A program made the position numbers and the translations under genes. The notes under the pieces were generated by a model, which saw only the letters and a list, made by a program, of their open reading frames with translations, made no database searches and was not told where the DNA came from. Positions 45,714 through 54,447 of a DNA stretch of 64,000 nucleotides are shown in pieces. How positions within the stretch are numbered: the stretch's first letter is position 1; every line of letters begins with the position of its first letter. Source of the DNA: Paenacidovorax caeni (GTDB lineage: Bacteria > Pseudomonadota > Gammaproteobacteria > Burkholderiales > Burkholderiaceae_C); the NCBI RefSeq assembly GCF_001298675.1, contig NZ_CYIG01000002.1:62001-126000 (forward strand), given 5' to 3'.

Positions 45714-47434
45714 AAATAATAGTCCGAGACGTACCCCCCCGGCCCACCTGGGCGCTGGAGCAGGCGGGCATCCACCCCTTGCTGGCACGCCTGTACGCTG
45801 CACGCGGCGTGCGCACGCCCAGCGAGCTAGATGACGCCCTGGCCCGCCTGCTGCCGCCCGCCACGCTGCGCGGCACACAAGAGGCGGCACGGCTGCTGGC
45901 CGACGCCATCGCCAGCGACCAGCGCATCGTCATCGTGGCCGACTACGACTGCGACGGCGCCACCGCCTGCGCCGTGGGCGTGCGCGGCCTGCGCCTGCTG
46001 GGCGCGCGCCATGTGGACTACCTGGTGCCGGACCGCGTGGTGGACGGCTACGGCCTGACCCCGCCGATCGCGCGCCGCGTGCACGCGCGCGGCGCCGACC
46101 TGCTCGTGACCGTGGACAACGGCATCGCCAGCGTGGAAGGTGTGCGCGAGGCCAAAGCGCTGGGCTTGGCGGTGCTGGTGACCGACCACCACCTGCCCGG
46201 CCCCGAGCTGCCTGCGGCCGACGCCATCGTCAACCCCAACCAGCCCGGCTGCACGTTCGAGAGCAAGGCCATGGCGGGCGTGGGCGTGATGTTCTACGTG
46301 CTGCTGGCACTGCGCGCCGAACTGCGCGCGCGCGGCGTCTTCGATGCCGCCAGCCAGCCAAGGCTGGAGCCGCTGCTGCCGCTGGTGGCGCTGGGCACCG
46401 TGGCCGACGTGGTGCGGCTGGACGCAAACAACCGCCGCCTGGTGGCCCAGGGCCTCAAGCGCGTGCGTGCAGGGGCCCTGCCCGCGGGCATGGCGGCGCT
46501 GTTCACCGCCGCCGGGCGCAAGGCCGAGCAGGCCACCACCTTCGACTTCGGCTTCGCGCTGGGGCCGCGCATCAATGCCGCCGGGCGCCTGGCCGACATG
46601 ACACTGGGCATCGAATGCCTGCTCACCGACGACGCGGCGCACGCGCTGGAGCTGGCGCGCCAGCTGGACGCCATCAACCGCGAGCGCCGCGAGATCGAGG
46701 GTGGCATGCGCGAGCAGGCCATGCTGATGGCCGAGAACCTGTTCGACGAAAGCGAAGCCCCGCCGCCCGCCGTGAGCGTGTTCGATCCCGACTTCCACGA
46801 AGGCGTGGTGGGCATCGTGGCCAGCCGCATCAAGGACAAGCTGCACCGCCCGACCTTCGTCTTTGCCGCCAGCAGCGCGCCGGGCAAGGAACACGAGCTC
46901 AAGGGCTCGGGCCGCTCCATCGCAGGCTTTCACCTGCGCGACGCGCTCGACCTCGTGGCCAAACGCCACCCGGGCGTGGTGCTGAAATTCGGTGGCCATG
47001 CCATGGCGGCGGGCTGCACCGTGGCGGCGGCGCATTTCGAGACCTTCGAGCGCGCCTTCGCCCAGGTGGCGCAGGAATGGCTGGACGCCGCCACGCTGAC
47101 ACGCCGCCTGGAAACCGACGGCCCACTGGCGCCCGAATACCTGCGTGCCGACCTGGTGGACATGCTGGCACGCGAGGTCTGGGGCCAAGGCTTTGCCCCA
47201 CCGACCTTCAGCGAGGAGCTGGAAGTGCTGAACCAGCGCCTGGTGGGCGAAGGCAAGAACCACCTCTCGCTCAAGCTGCTGCACCGCGGCGAGCCGGTGG
47301 ATGGCATCTGGTTCGGCCACACCGAGCCGCTGCCGCGCCAGGCACTGCTGGCCTTCCGGCTCGACGTGAACGAGTGGCGCGGCGAGCGGCGCGTGCAGTT
47401 CGTGGTGGAGGGTGTGGAGGCCAACACCCCCTGA
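45710..47434 (+). CDS. recJ: single-stranded-DNA-specific exonuclease RecJ
   Basis: 574 residues. 5'-3' exonuclease of the DHH superfamily, used in recombination and mismatch repair. Metal-binding motifs: VADYDCDGATA (motif I), VTVDNGIAS (II), VLVTDHHLPG (III, DHH) and the C-terminal DHHA1 domain with GHAMAAGCTV. RIKDKLHRPTFVFA and LKGSGRSIAGFHLRDAL are standard RecJ segments. ATG 45710 overlaps the previous stop. Length matches E. coli RecJ. The tail ends with a hairpin region at 47445-47475. Confidence 0.96.
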   Translation: MKIIVRDVPPRPTWALEQAGIHPLLARLYAARGVRTPSELDDALARLLPPATLRGTQEAARLLADAIASDQRIVIVADYDCDGATACAVGVRGLRLLGARHVDYLVPDRVVDGYGLTPPIARRVHARGADLLVTVDNGIASVEGVREAKALGLAVLVTDHHLPGPELPAADAIVNPNQPGCTFESKAMAGVGVMFYVLLALRAELRARGVFDAASQPRLEPLLPLVALGTVADVVRLDANNRRLVAQGLKRVRAGALPAGMAALFTAAGRKAEQATTFDFGFALGPRINAAGRLADMTLGIECLLTDDAAHALELARQLDAINRERREIEGGMREQAMLMAENLFDESEAPPPAVSVFDPDFHEGVVGIVASRIKDKLHRPTFVFAASSAPGKEHELKGSGRSIAGFHLRDALDLVAKRHPGVVLKFGGHAMAAGCTVAAAHFETFERAFAQVAQEWLDAATLTRRLETDGPLAPEYLRADLVDMLAREVWGQGFAPPTFSEELEVLNQRLVGEGKNHLSLKLLHRGEPVDGIWFGHTEPLPRQALLAFRLDVNEWRGERRVQFVVEGVEANTP

Positions 47435-47444
47435 GTCGCCTTCC

Positions 47445-47475
47445 CCCCTCTCTCACGCTGCGCGTGGGAGGGGGC
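47445..47475. repeat. hairpin downstream of recJ
   Basis: CCCCCTCTCTCACGC / GCGTGGGAGGGGG arms around TGC. No T-run follows, so it may be a weak or rho-assisted stop, or another dispersed repeat of GC-rich beta-proteobacterial genomes. Confidence 0.45.
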
Positions 47476-47568
47476 CGCAGCCAGCGTGGCGGGGCGACCC
47501 TTGCGCGGCGGCCCACGCTTCGGGCGCGCCAGTTTTAACGCTGTGTGCCGTAGCGCAGAAGGTGCGGC

Positions 47569-48171
47569 TCAGTGCTCTGGCGCGCTGTGCGCGGCGCTCA
47601 GGAGCCGGTCGGTGAGCGCAATCGCCAGCGCGCTCAGCAGGAAGGTGATGTGGATGATGGACTGCCACATCAGCACCTTGGTGTCGTAGTTGCCCGCGTT
47701 GATGAAGGTCTTGAGCAGGTGGATCGAGCTGATGCCGATGATCGCCGTGGCCAGCTTGACCTTGAGCACCGAAGCGTTGACATGGCTGAGCCACTCGGGC
47801 TGGTCGGGGTGCTCTTCCAGATTCATGCGGCTGACGAAGGTCTCGTAGCCGCCGACGATGACCATGATGAGCAGATTGGAGATCATGACCACGTCGATCA
47901 GCGCCAGCACGACGAGCATGATCACGGTCTCATTCAGGCTGGTAATGGGTGCATCGGCCTTGTAGCCAATGCTGGTCACCAGGGCCTGCAGGGCCTTCTC
48001 GCTGCCGAACACGGCCTCCAGCAGGTGCACCAGCTCCACCCAGAAGTGGAACACGTACACCGCCTGGGCGGCGATCAGCCCCAGGTAGAGGGGCAGTTGC
48101 AGCCAGCGGCTGGCAAAGATCAGCGAAGGCAGGGTGCTCAGGGCCGAGCCACGACGGATGTTTTTTTTCAT
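47569..48171 (-). CDS. UPF0114 (YqhA) family membrane protein
   Basis: 200 residues with four hydrophobic segments. Family pattern: IFASRWLQLPLYLGLIAAQA at the N-terminus, NETVIMLVVLALIDVVMISN, LLIMVIVGGYETFVSRM, and KLATAIIGISSIHLLKTFIN. UPF0114/YqhA proteins are conserved inner-membrane proteins; some are linked to stress, but no activity is firmly known. It converges with recJ and stands alone on the minus strand. Confidence 0.92.
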   Translation of the reverse strand: MKKNIRRGSALSTLPSLIFASRWLQLPLYLGLIAAQAVYVFHFWVELVHLLEAVFGSEKALQALVTSIGYKADAPITSLNETVIMLVVLALIDVVMISNLLIMVIVGGYETFVSRMNLEEHPDQPEWLSHVNASVLKVKLATAIIGISSIHLLKTFINAGNYDTKVLMWQSIIHITFLLSALAIALTDRLLSAAHSAPEH

Positions 48172-48270
48172 GGATGTGTGCGGGAAAAAGCCGGGCGCGA
48201 ATTTTAGAAGAGCGCCCGCAAGTGCGTCCGGCCGTTTGCGGCCCAGGGCCCCTGCAAAAACACAGAAAAA

Positions 48271-48309
48271 ATAGCCTCTAGCCCTTTTCCATAAAGCGCT
48301 AAAAGCTAT
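48271..48309. repeat. dispersed palindromic repeat, copy 13 (degenerate)
   Basis: ATAGCCTCTAGCCCTTTTC, spacer and AAAGCGCTAAAAGCTAT: both arms are recognisable though each has three or more changes. It lies between two minus-strand genes. Confidence 0.6.
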
Positions 48310-48321
48310 CGAAAAAAGAGC

Positions 48322-48356
48322 AAAAAAAAGCCGCAGCCCCTTGCGGGGACTGCGGC
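48322..48356 (-). terminator. rho-independent terminator of the first chemoreceptor gene
   Basis: Arms GCCGCAGCCCC (48330-48340) and GGGG-A-CTGCGGC (48345-48356) with a TTGC loop; eight As on its left are a T-run on the minus strand. It lies 14 bases past the chemoreceptor stop. Confidence 0.88.
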
Positions 48357-48370
48357 GCGACGGGAAGCCG

Positions 48371-50176
48371 TCAGAAGCTTTCCCATTCGTCCTCAGCCGT
48401 GGCGCTGGGGCGCGGCGGCGCTGCCTTGGCGGGTGCAGCAGGCAGCTGCGGCGCAGCCGCCTTGGGTTGCGGGGGCTTGCTTGAGGCCACCTGGCTGGGC
48501 GCTGCTGGCACCTTCTTGGCGGTGGTCACTGCGGCAGCCGGGGCACGCTGCACCGCAGGCGCACGCATGGGGGCTCGCGCAGGGGAACGTACGGGGGCAC
48601 GCGCCGGCGCAGCAGCGCGCACGGCAGCGCCCGCCCCGACGTTGAAGACAGCCACCACTTCCGCCAGACGCAGGGCCTGGTCGTGCATGGACGCTGCCGC
48701 GGCGCTGGACTCCTCGACCAGCGCGGCGTTCTGCTGCGTCATCTGGTCCAGGTTGGTCACTGCCTGGTTCACCTGGCCAATGCCGTCGCGCTGCTCGCTG
48801 GTCGATGCCGTGATCTCGGCAATGAGGTCGCTCATGCGGCGCACGCCTTGGACAATTTCTTCCATGCTCTGGCCGGCCTGGCTGACCTGCTGCGAGCCGG
48901 ACTCGACGCTCTCCACGCTGGCCGTGATCAGGCCCTTGATCTCCTTGGCCGCGTCGGCACTGCGCTGGGCCAGCGCACGCACCTCGCCGGCCACCACGGC
49001 AAAGCCCCGGCCCTGCTCACCGGCGCGCGCGGCTTCCACGGCGGCGTTCAGCGCCAGGATGTTGGTCTGGAAGGCGATGGAGTCGATCACGCCGATGATG
49101 TCGGCGATCTTGCGGCTCGAATCGGTGATGTGTTGCATGCTGGAGACCACCTGGCCCACCACCTCGCCGCCGCGCTGCGCCGCCTGCGCGGCCTGGCCCG
49201 CGAGCAGATTGGCCTGGCGTGCGGTTTCGGCCGACTGCGTCACCGTGGCGGTGAGCTCTTCCATGCTGGCGGCCGTTTCCTCCAGGTTGGCGGCGGTCTG
49301 CTCGGTGCGGGCCGACAGATCGTGGTTGCCGGTGGCGATCTGGCTTGACGCCGCCGACACCGACTCCACGCCGGAGCGCACCTCGCCCACCACAGCGCGC
49401 AAGCGCGCGGCCATGGCCGAGAGCGAGCGCAGCAGGTGGCCCAGCTCATCCTTGCGGTCATCGTGGATGTCTGCGGTCAGGTCGCCTCCAGCGATCTGGT
49501 CAGCCAGGCCAACGGCGCGCTCCAGCGGTACCGTGACGCTGCGCACCGTGAGCCAGGCCAGCACGAGGCCCATGGCCAGGATCAGCATCGACACGCCCAT
49601 GCCGGTCCATTGCGCCACGGTGCGCACCTGAAGGCCCTGCGCTTTGGCTTCGTCGCGCTCCCGCTGCTGGAGTTCCACGAAAGCTTCCTGCGCCGCGACG
49701 TACGTGGCAATGGCAGGGTTCAGGCGCTCCCGCACCAGGCGCTGCGCGCCGGCGAGGTCGCCATCAGCACGTAGCTTTTGCCCCTCGGCGACGAGCTTGA
49801 GCACCGCCGCACGCTCGGTGGCAATGCGCTCCAGCCCCTGCTTGCTTGCGCCCGAGACCGTGAGCTCCGTTACCTGTTTCTGAATCTCCGAAACGGCCGC
49901 GATGCCGGCTTTGACCTGGCCCAGCAGAGCTTCGGACAGGCTGTCGTCGGTGGTAACGAGGCTGCTGACCAGCCTGTTGGAGGTCAACTCCGTGCCGCCC
50001 TTCCAGCGCAGCGCCAAGGTGATGCGGTCTTCGTTGAACTGCACGACGCGGGAGGTCTCGTCATCGACGGAGGCCACATACGACTGCATCCCGTACACCA
50101 GTCCCATCATCACGGCCATCAAGCCGATGACGATGGCCCACAGCTTGCGGCCCACGGAAATATGGTTGAAATTCAT
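48371..50176 (-). CDS. methyl-accepting chemotaxis protein with CheR-tether tail
   Basis: 601 residues. Topology: transmembrane helix 1 (about 11-31), a periplasmic sensor of the four-helix-bundle type, helix 2 (about 190-212), HAMP, and the long signalling coiled coil with hairpin tip [20 protein letters not shown] and [20 protein letters not shown]. The C-terminal 90 residues are an Ala/Pro/Lys linker ending in DEWESF, which fits the x-W-x-x-F pentapeptide bound by CheR/CheB. ATG 50176 begins MNFNHISVGRKLW. The gene downstream in the pair lacks this tail. The ligand is unknown. Confidence 0.94.
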   Translation of the reverse strand: MNFNHISVGRKLWAIVIGLMAVMMGLVYGMQSYVASVDDETSRVVQFNEDRITLALRWKGGTELTSNRLVSSLVTTDDSLSEALLGQVKAGIAAVSEIQKQVTELTVSGASKQGLERIATERAAVLKLVAEGQKLRADGDLAGAQRLVRERLNPAIATYVAAQEAFVELQQRERDEAKAQGLQVRTVAQWTGMGVSMLILAMGLVLAWLTVRSVTVPLERAVGLADQIAGGDLTADIHDDRKDELGHLLRSLSAMAARLRAVVGEVRSGVESVSAASSQIATGNHDLSARTEQTAANLEETAASMEELTATVTQSAETARQANLLAGQAAQAAQRGGEVVGQVVSSMQHITDSSRKIADIIGVIDSIAFQTNILALNAAVEAARAGEQGRGFAVVAGEVRALAQRSADAAKEIKGLITASVESVESGSQQVSQAGQSMEEIVQGVRRMSDLIAEITASTSEQRDGIGQVNQAVTNLDQMTQQNAALVEESSAAAASMHDQALRLAEVVAVFNVGAGAAVRAAAPARAPVRSPARAPMRAPAVQRAPAAAVTTAKKVPAAPSQVASSKPPQPKAAAPQLPAAPAKAAPPRPSATAEDEWESF

Positions 50177-50385
50177 GTTGTTACCCAAGGGATTCTGAAG
50201 GGCCGCTGCACAGCGGACAGGCGGCATGGCGACGGTGAAGTGCAGCACGCCGGATAATTTTCCGGGCGAGGACTTTACTTTTTCTTACATTCCTTGGTAG
50301 AACACTCAACAACGACGCGGCGCAACGGCCCAGGTGGCACGCATCCGTCCCCATGCCGCCTGCGGCCGGGGCGGCGCGCCCCACG

Positions 50386-50412
50386 AAAAAAGGCAGCCCG
50401 TGCTGCCTTTTT
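50386..50412. terminator. intrinsic terminator between the two chemoreceptor genes
   Basis: GGCAGC / GCTGCC arms around CCGT, with six As on the left and five Ts on the right, so it can stop transcription from both sides. It lies 22 bases past the stop of the 50434-52053 gene on the minus strand. Confidence 0.85.
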
Positions 50413-50433
50413 CGTTGAATGCGCCATGGCGCC

Positions 50434-52053
50434 TCAGGCCGCGGCCAGCCGGGCCACCGGCCGGGCGCCCGCCAGGGCGGCCCGGGACGCCACGGGCGCG
50501 GAGGCCGCCGCCCCCACGTTGAACACGGCCACCGCTTCGGCCAGGCGCCCGGCCTGCTCGCGCATGGCTGCGGCGGCCGCGCTGGACTGCTCCACCAGCG
50601 CCGCGTTCTGCTGCGTCATCTGGTCGAGCTGCGTCACGGCCTGGCTGACCTGGGCGATGCCGTCGCGCTGCTCGCCACTGGAAGCGGTGATCTCGCCGAT
50701 CAGGTCGCTCACGCGGCGCACGCTGGCCACGATGTCCTGCATGCTCTGCCCGGCCTGGGCCACCTGCGCCGATCCGTTCTCCACGCTCTGCACCGACTGG
50801 CCAATGAGCTGCTTGATCTCCTTGGCCGCCTCGGCGCTGCGTTGCGCCAGACTGCGCACCTCGCCCGCCACCACGGCGAAGCCCCGGCCCTGCTCGCCAG
50901 CGCGTGCTGCTTCCACGGCGGCGTTCAGCGCCAGGATGTTGGTCTGGAACGCGATGCCGTCGATCACGCCGATGATGTCGCCGATCCTGCGCGAGCTTTC
51001 GGTGATGTGCTGCATGCTGCTCACCACCTGCTCCACCACCACGCCGCCGCGCTCGGCCGCCTGGGCAGCATGGGACGCAAGCTGGTTGGCCTGGCGCGCG
51101 GTGTCGGCGGATTGCGTCACCGTGGCCGTGAGCTCTTCCATGCTGGCGGCCGTTTCCTCCAGGTTGGCCGCCGTTTGCTCAGTGCGCGCCGACAGGTCCT
51201 GGTTGCCCAAGGCGATCTCCCCAGACGCCGCTGATACCGACTCCACACCCGCGCGCACGTTGCCCACCACGCCGCGCAGGCGCGCCGCCATGGCCGAGAG
51301 CGCACGCAGCATGTGGCCGAATTCGTCCTTGCGCTCACTGCGCAGGTCCTGCGTGAGATCGCCCGCGGCAATCGCGTCGATCAACTGGCCGGCCTGCTGC
51401 AACGGCGTGGTGATCGAGCGCACCAGCCGCCAGGCCATGAAGAGGAACAGCGCCATCAGCAAGGCCGCGACGACCAGCCCCTCGGCCATGTACCGCATGC
51501 GGCGCTCGCCAGCCGTGGCGACGACCGTCTCGCGGCTTTTCTCCAGTGTGGCGACGAAGGCATCCTGCGCCTGCAGGAAGCGCGCCACCTGCGGCGCCAG
51601 TTGCTCGTCGGCGAAGCGCTGGGTTTCCACCACATCCCCCTCGCCCTTGAGGTCCCATGTCTTGGCCGTGGCCGCCTGCACGGCGCGGTGCTGGACCAGG
51701 ACCTGGTCGAGCACGGCCTTTTCCCCGGGCGCGCTGGTGCGTGCCACGATGGCCTCCTGAATCTTGCCGATGGCCGTGTTCAGTTCCTTGACCTTGGCGT
51801 CGTACTGCTGCGCCAGCACCGCGTCGGAAGTGACCGCGGCCCCCATCAGCATGCTGACCGTGGTTTCCGAATCGCCGCGCCAGCGCACGGACTGGGTGAT
51901 GCGCGATTCGATATCCATGACATCGTGCATGGCCTGCGCCATGGAACTGTTGGCGCGGTACTGCTGGAATCCAGCCACCACGAGCATCGCCAGCATGAGC
52001 AGCAGGAACATGCCCCATAGCTTGCGGAACACCGGAATATTGTCTAACTGCAT
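50434..52053 (-). CDS. methyl-accepting chemotaxis protein (no tether tail)
   Basis: 539 residues, paralogue of the chemoreceptor at 48371-50176. Same layout: helix 1 ([20 protein letters not shown]), periplasmic bundle, helix 2 ([15 protein letters not shown]), HAMP, then a signalling domain that is nearly identical in the hairpin tip. It ends just after the coiled coil with a short Ala/Pro tail and no CheR/CheB pentapeptide. It would need help from the tailed receptor for methylation. ATG 52053 is used; an in-frame TTG at 52110 has no support. A terminator separates the two genes, so they are transcribed separately. Confidence 0.93.
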   Translation of the reverse strand: MQLDNIPVFRKLWGMFLLLMLAMLVVAGFQQYRANSSMAQAMHDVMDIESRITQSVRWRGDSETTVSMLMGAAVTSDAVLAQQYDAKVKELNTAIGKIQEAIVARTSAPGEKAVLDQVLVQHRAVQAATAKTWDLKGEGDVVETQRFADEQLAPQVARFLQAQDAFVATLEKSRETVVATAGERRMRYMAEGLVVAALLMALFLFMAWRLVRSITTPLQQAGQLIDAIAAGDLTQDLRSERKDEFGHMLRALSAMAARLRGVVGNVRAGVESVSAASGEIALGNQDLSARTEQTAANLEETAASMEELTATVTQSADTARQANQLASHAAQAAERGGVVVEQVVSSMQHITESSRRIGDIIGVIDGIAFQTNILALNAAVEAARAGEQGRGFAVVAGEVRSLAQRSAEAAKEIKQLIGQSVQSVENGSAQVAQAGQSMQDIVASVRRVSDLIGEITASSGEQRDGIAQVSQAVTQLDQMTQQNAALVEQSSAAAAAMREQAGRLAEAVAVFNVGAAASAPVASRAALAGARPVARLAAA

Positions 52054-52196
52054 GGCATTGCGTCTGAGTGAATCACTGGGTCGTTGGCCCAGCGCGAAAG
52101 ATACATTCAATTACCCACAATCCAGCGGGTGAAGGACTGCGATTAAAGGAATTCACCTACGCTGCACCCTCTAGGACAAACCCGTAGAATGGATCG

Positions 52197-53072
52197 GTGA
52201 CCTTTCCCCTGAACGCCGACCTTCACTGCCACTCCGTGGTTTCTGACGGCACGCTCACGCCCGAAGCACTGGCTGCGCGGGCCCATGCCAGCGGCGTGGA
52301 TCTCTGGGCGCTGACCGACCACGACGAGATCGGCGGCCAGCACCGTGCAGCCCAGGCGGCACGCAGCCTGGGCCTGGCCTATCTGACGGGGGTCGAGATT
52401 TCCGTGACGTTCATCGGAACCACCGTCCACATCGTTGGCCTGGGTTTCGATGCCGACGATGCGCAGCTCGCCCAGGGCCTGCGCGCCACACGCGGCGGGC
52501 GGGGCGAGCGCGCGCAGGAGATCTCCGAGCAGCTCGCCGCTGCGGGCATTGCTGGCGCCTACGAGGGTGCGCTGCGCTACGTGGGCAACCCGGAACTGAT
52601 CTCGCGCACACATTTCGCACGCTACCTTGTGGAAATCGGGGTATGCCATGACACGCCGGAAGTGTTTCGCCGCTTCCTCACCGAAGGCCGGCCCGGCTAC
52701 GTGCCACACCGCTGGGCGGCGCTGGGCGATGCCGTGCGCTGGATCCGCGAAGCCGGCGGCTTGGCCGTGATCGCCCACCCGGCACGCTACGGCTTCAGTC
52801 CGAATGAGGAATACGCGCTGTTCACCGAGTTCAAGCACCACGGCGGCCAAGGCGTGGAGGTGGTCACAGGCAGCCACACTAGCGCCGAGTACCTGACGTA
52901 CGCAGCCATGGCCAAGGAGTTTGGCCTGGCCGCGTCGCGCGGTAGCGACTTCCACAGCCCGCAGGAGTCGCGCACAGACCTTGGTGCGCTCCCGCCGCTG
53001 CCGTCCAGCCTGCAGCCCGTGTGGGAGCTGCTGGCCAGCCGCATACAACCCGCCCCAGGTTTACCCGCCTAA
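52197..53072 (+). CDS. PHP-domain phosphoesterase, YciV/RNase AM type
   Basis: 291 residues. PHP metal-binding motifs: NADLHCHSVVSDGTLTP (HxH), LTDHDEIGG (HD), GVEISV, and further PHRW, VIAHPARYGF, SRGSDFHSP (last H and D). This is the YciV group; E. coli YciV (RNase AM) is a 5'-3' exoribonuclease that trims rRNA 5' ends and also acts on nucleotide monophosphates. GTG 52197 is the natural start (MTFPLNADLH). The next gene, also a YciO-type protein, follows by four bases: yciV and yciO neighbour each other in many proteobacteria. Confidence 0.93.
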   Translation: MTFPLNADLHCHSVVSDGTLTPEALAARAHASGVDLWALTDHDEIGGQHRAAQAARSLGLAYLTGVEISVTFIGTTVHIVGLGFDADDAQLAQGLRATRGGRGERAQEISEQLAAAGIAGAYEGALRYVGNPELISRTHFARYLVEIGVCHDTPEVFRRFLTEGRPGYVPHRWAALGDAVRWIREAGGLAVIAHPARYGFSPNEEYALFTEFKHHGGQGVEVVTGSHTSAEYLTYAAMAKEFGLAASRGSDFHSPQESRTDLGALPPLPSSLQPVWELLASRIQPAPGLPA

Positions 53073-53076
53073 TCCC

Positions 53077-53712
53077 ATGGCCCAGTACTTCGAAGTCCAC
53101 CCCGAAAACCCGCAGCCACGCCTGCTCAAGCAGGCGGCGGCACTGCTGGGCCAGGGCGGCGTGCTGGCAGTGCCCACAGATTCCAGCTACGCCCTGGTGT
53201 GCCAGCTCGATGACAAGGCCGCAGTGGATCGGCTGCGGCGCATCCGCCAAGTGGATGAGAAACACCACCTCACTTTGCTGTGCCGTGACTTGTCGGAGCT
53301 GGCGAGTTACGCCATCGTGGACAACCGCCAGTACCGCCTGCTGAAGTTGGCCACGCCGGGGGCCTATACCTTCATCCTCGACGCGACGAAAGAGGTGCCG
53401 CGGCGCGTCAGCCATCCGCAGCGCAAGACCATCGGGTTGCGCGTGCCGACGCACAAAAGCCTGCAAATGCTGCTGGAGCTGGTCGGCGCTCCCCTGCTGG
53501 CCACCACGCTGATACCCGCCGGGGAGACGGAGCCTCTGAACGACCCGCAGGACATCCGCGAACGCTACGAAAAACAGCTCGATGGCATCGTGGATGCCGG
53601 CGCCTGCGCACAAGCGCCAACCACGGTGCTGGATCTCGTTCCCATGGCCTCGGGCGACGAGCCTGTGGTGGTGCGCGAAGGCCGGGGCAGCCTGCAGGCC
53701 CTGGGCCTGTGA
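53077..53712 (+). CDS. YciO/YrdC/Sua5 family protein
   Basis: 211 residues. The YrdC/Sua5 fold is shown by GQGGVLAVPTDSSYALVCQL, IRQVDEKHHLTLLCRDLSEL, PGAYTFILDATKEVPRRV and KTIGLRVPTH. Sequence features place it in the YciO branch rather than TsaC proper; YciO has weak threonylcarbamoyl-AMP-related activity, so its exact substrate is unclear. ATG 53077 begins right at the family start MAQYFEVHPENPQPRLLKQ. It follows the PHP gene by four bases and is probably co-transcribed with it and the M50 gene. Confidence 0.9.
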   Translation: MAQYFEVHPENPQPRLLKQAAALLGQGGVLAVPTDSSYALVCQLDDKAAVDRLRRIRQVDEKHHLTLLCRDLSELASYAIVDNRQYRLLKLATPGAYTFILDATKEVPRRVSHPQRKTIGLRVPTHKSLQMLLELVGAPLLATTLIPAGETEPLNDPQDIRERYEKQLDGIVDAGACAQAPTTVLDLVPMASGDEPVVVREGRGSLQALGL

Positions 53713-53759
53713 CCCGCGTGGGCAGCGGGCCCGCCCGCTGCGTCTGACACAATTGCGCC

Positions 53760-54428
53760 GTGGACATCAACAATCTCATCCAGACCGTTCTCATCTACGC
53801 ACTGCCGGTGCTGTTTTCCATCACCGTGCATGAAGCGGCCCATGGCTATGCGGCACGCCACTTCGGCGACAACACCGCCTACATGCTGGGGCGCTGCACG
53901 CTCAACCCACTCAAACACATTGACCCGGTAGGCACCATCCTGATGCCGCTGCTGCTGTACTTTGCAACGTCGGGCGCGTTTCTGTTCGGCTACGCCAAGC
54001 CAGTTCCAGTGCAGTTCGGGCGACTGCGCAACCCTAAGCGTGACATGGTGTGGGTGGCCTTGGCGGGCCCGGCCTCGAACTTCGTGCAAGCCATTTTCTG
54101 GGCCATCTTGTGGGTACTCCTGCCAGGCCTGGGTGTGGAAGAGCCCTTCTTCATCGAGATGGCGCAGGCCGGCGTGCTCGTCAACCTGGTGATGTGGGCG
54201 TTCAACCTGTTCCCGCTGCCACCGCTGGACGGTGGCCGCATCCTCGTTGGCCTGCTGCCCTGGAAACAGGCCCATTTCGTGGCACGCATCGAGCCCTGGG
54301 GGTTCTTCATCGTCATGGGCCTGGTCATCGCGGGAGTCGTGGGCGCCCTGTGGCTGCGTCCGCTGATGAGCCTGGGCTACGGCGTCATCCATCTCTTGAT
54401 CACGCCCTTGGCCGCACTGTTGCGCTAG
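53760..54428 (+). CDS. site-2 protease family (M50) membrane metalloprotease
   Basis: 222 residues with about six membrane segments. Zinc motif HEAAH at residues 24-28 (SITVHEAAHGYAARH) and the second-site motif NLFPLPPLDGGRILVG with the catalytic Asp. The FGYAKPVPVQFGRLRNPKRD segment is typical of the short YwhC/SpoIVFB-like group without PDZ domain. It cleaves within the membrane, substrate unknown. GTG 53760 is the start; trpS follows 19 bases after the stop. A yciV-yciO-M50-trpS order is common in beta-proteobacteria. Confidence 0.93.
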   Translation: MDINNLIQTVLIYALPVLFSITVHEAAHGYAARHFGDNTAYMLGRCTLNPLKHIDPVGTILMPLLLYFATSGAFLFGYAKPVPVQFGRLRNPKRDMVWVALAGPASNFVQAIFWAILWVLLPGLGVEEPFFIEMAQAGVLVNLVMWAFNLFPLPPLDGGRILVGLLPWKQAHFVARIEPWGFFIVMGLVIAGVVGALWLRPLMSLGYGVIHLLITPLAALLR

Positions 54429-54447
54429 GGCCTTTGCTTTTTTTCAC

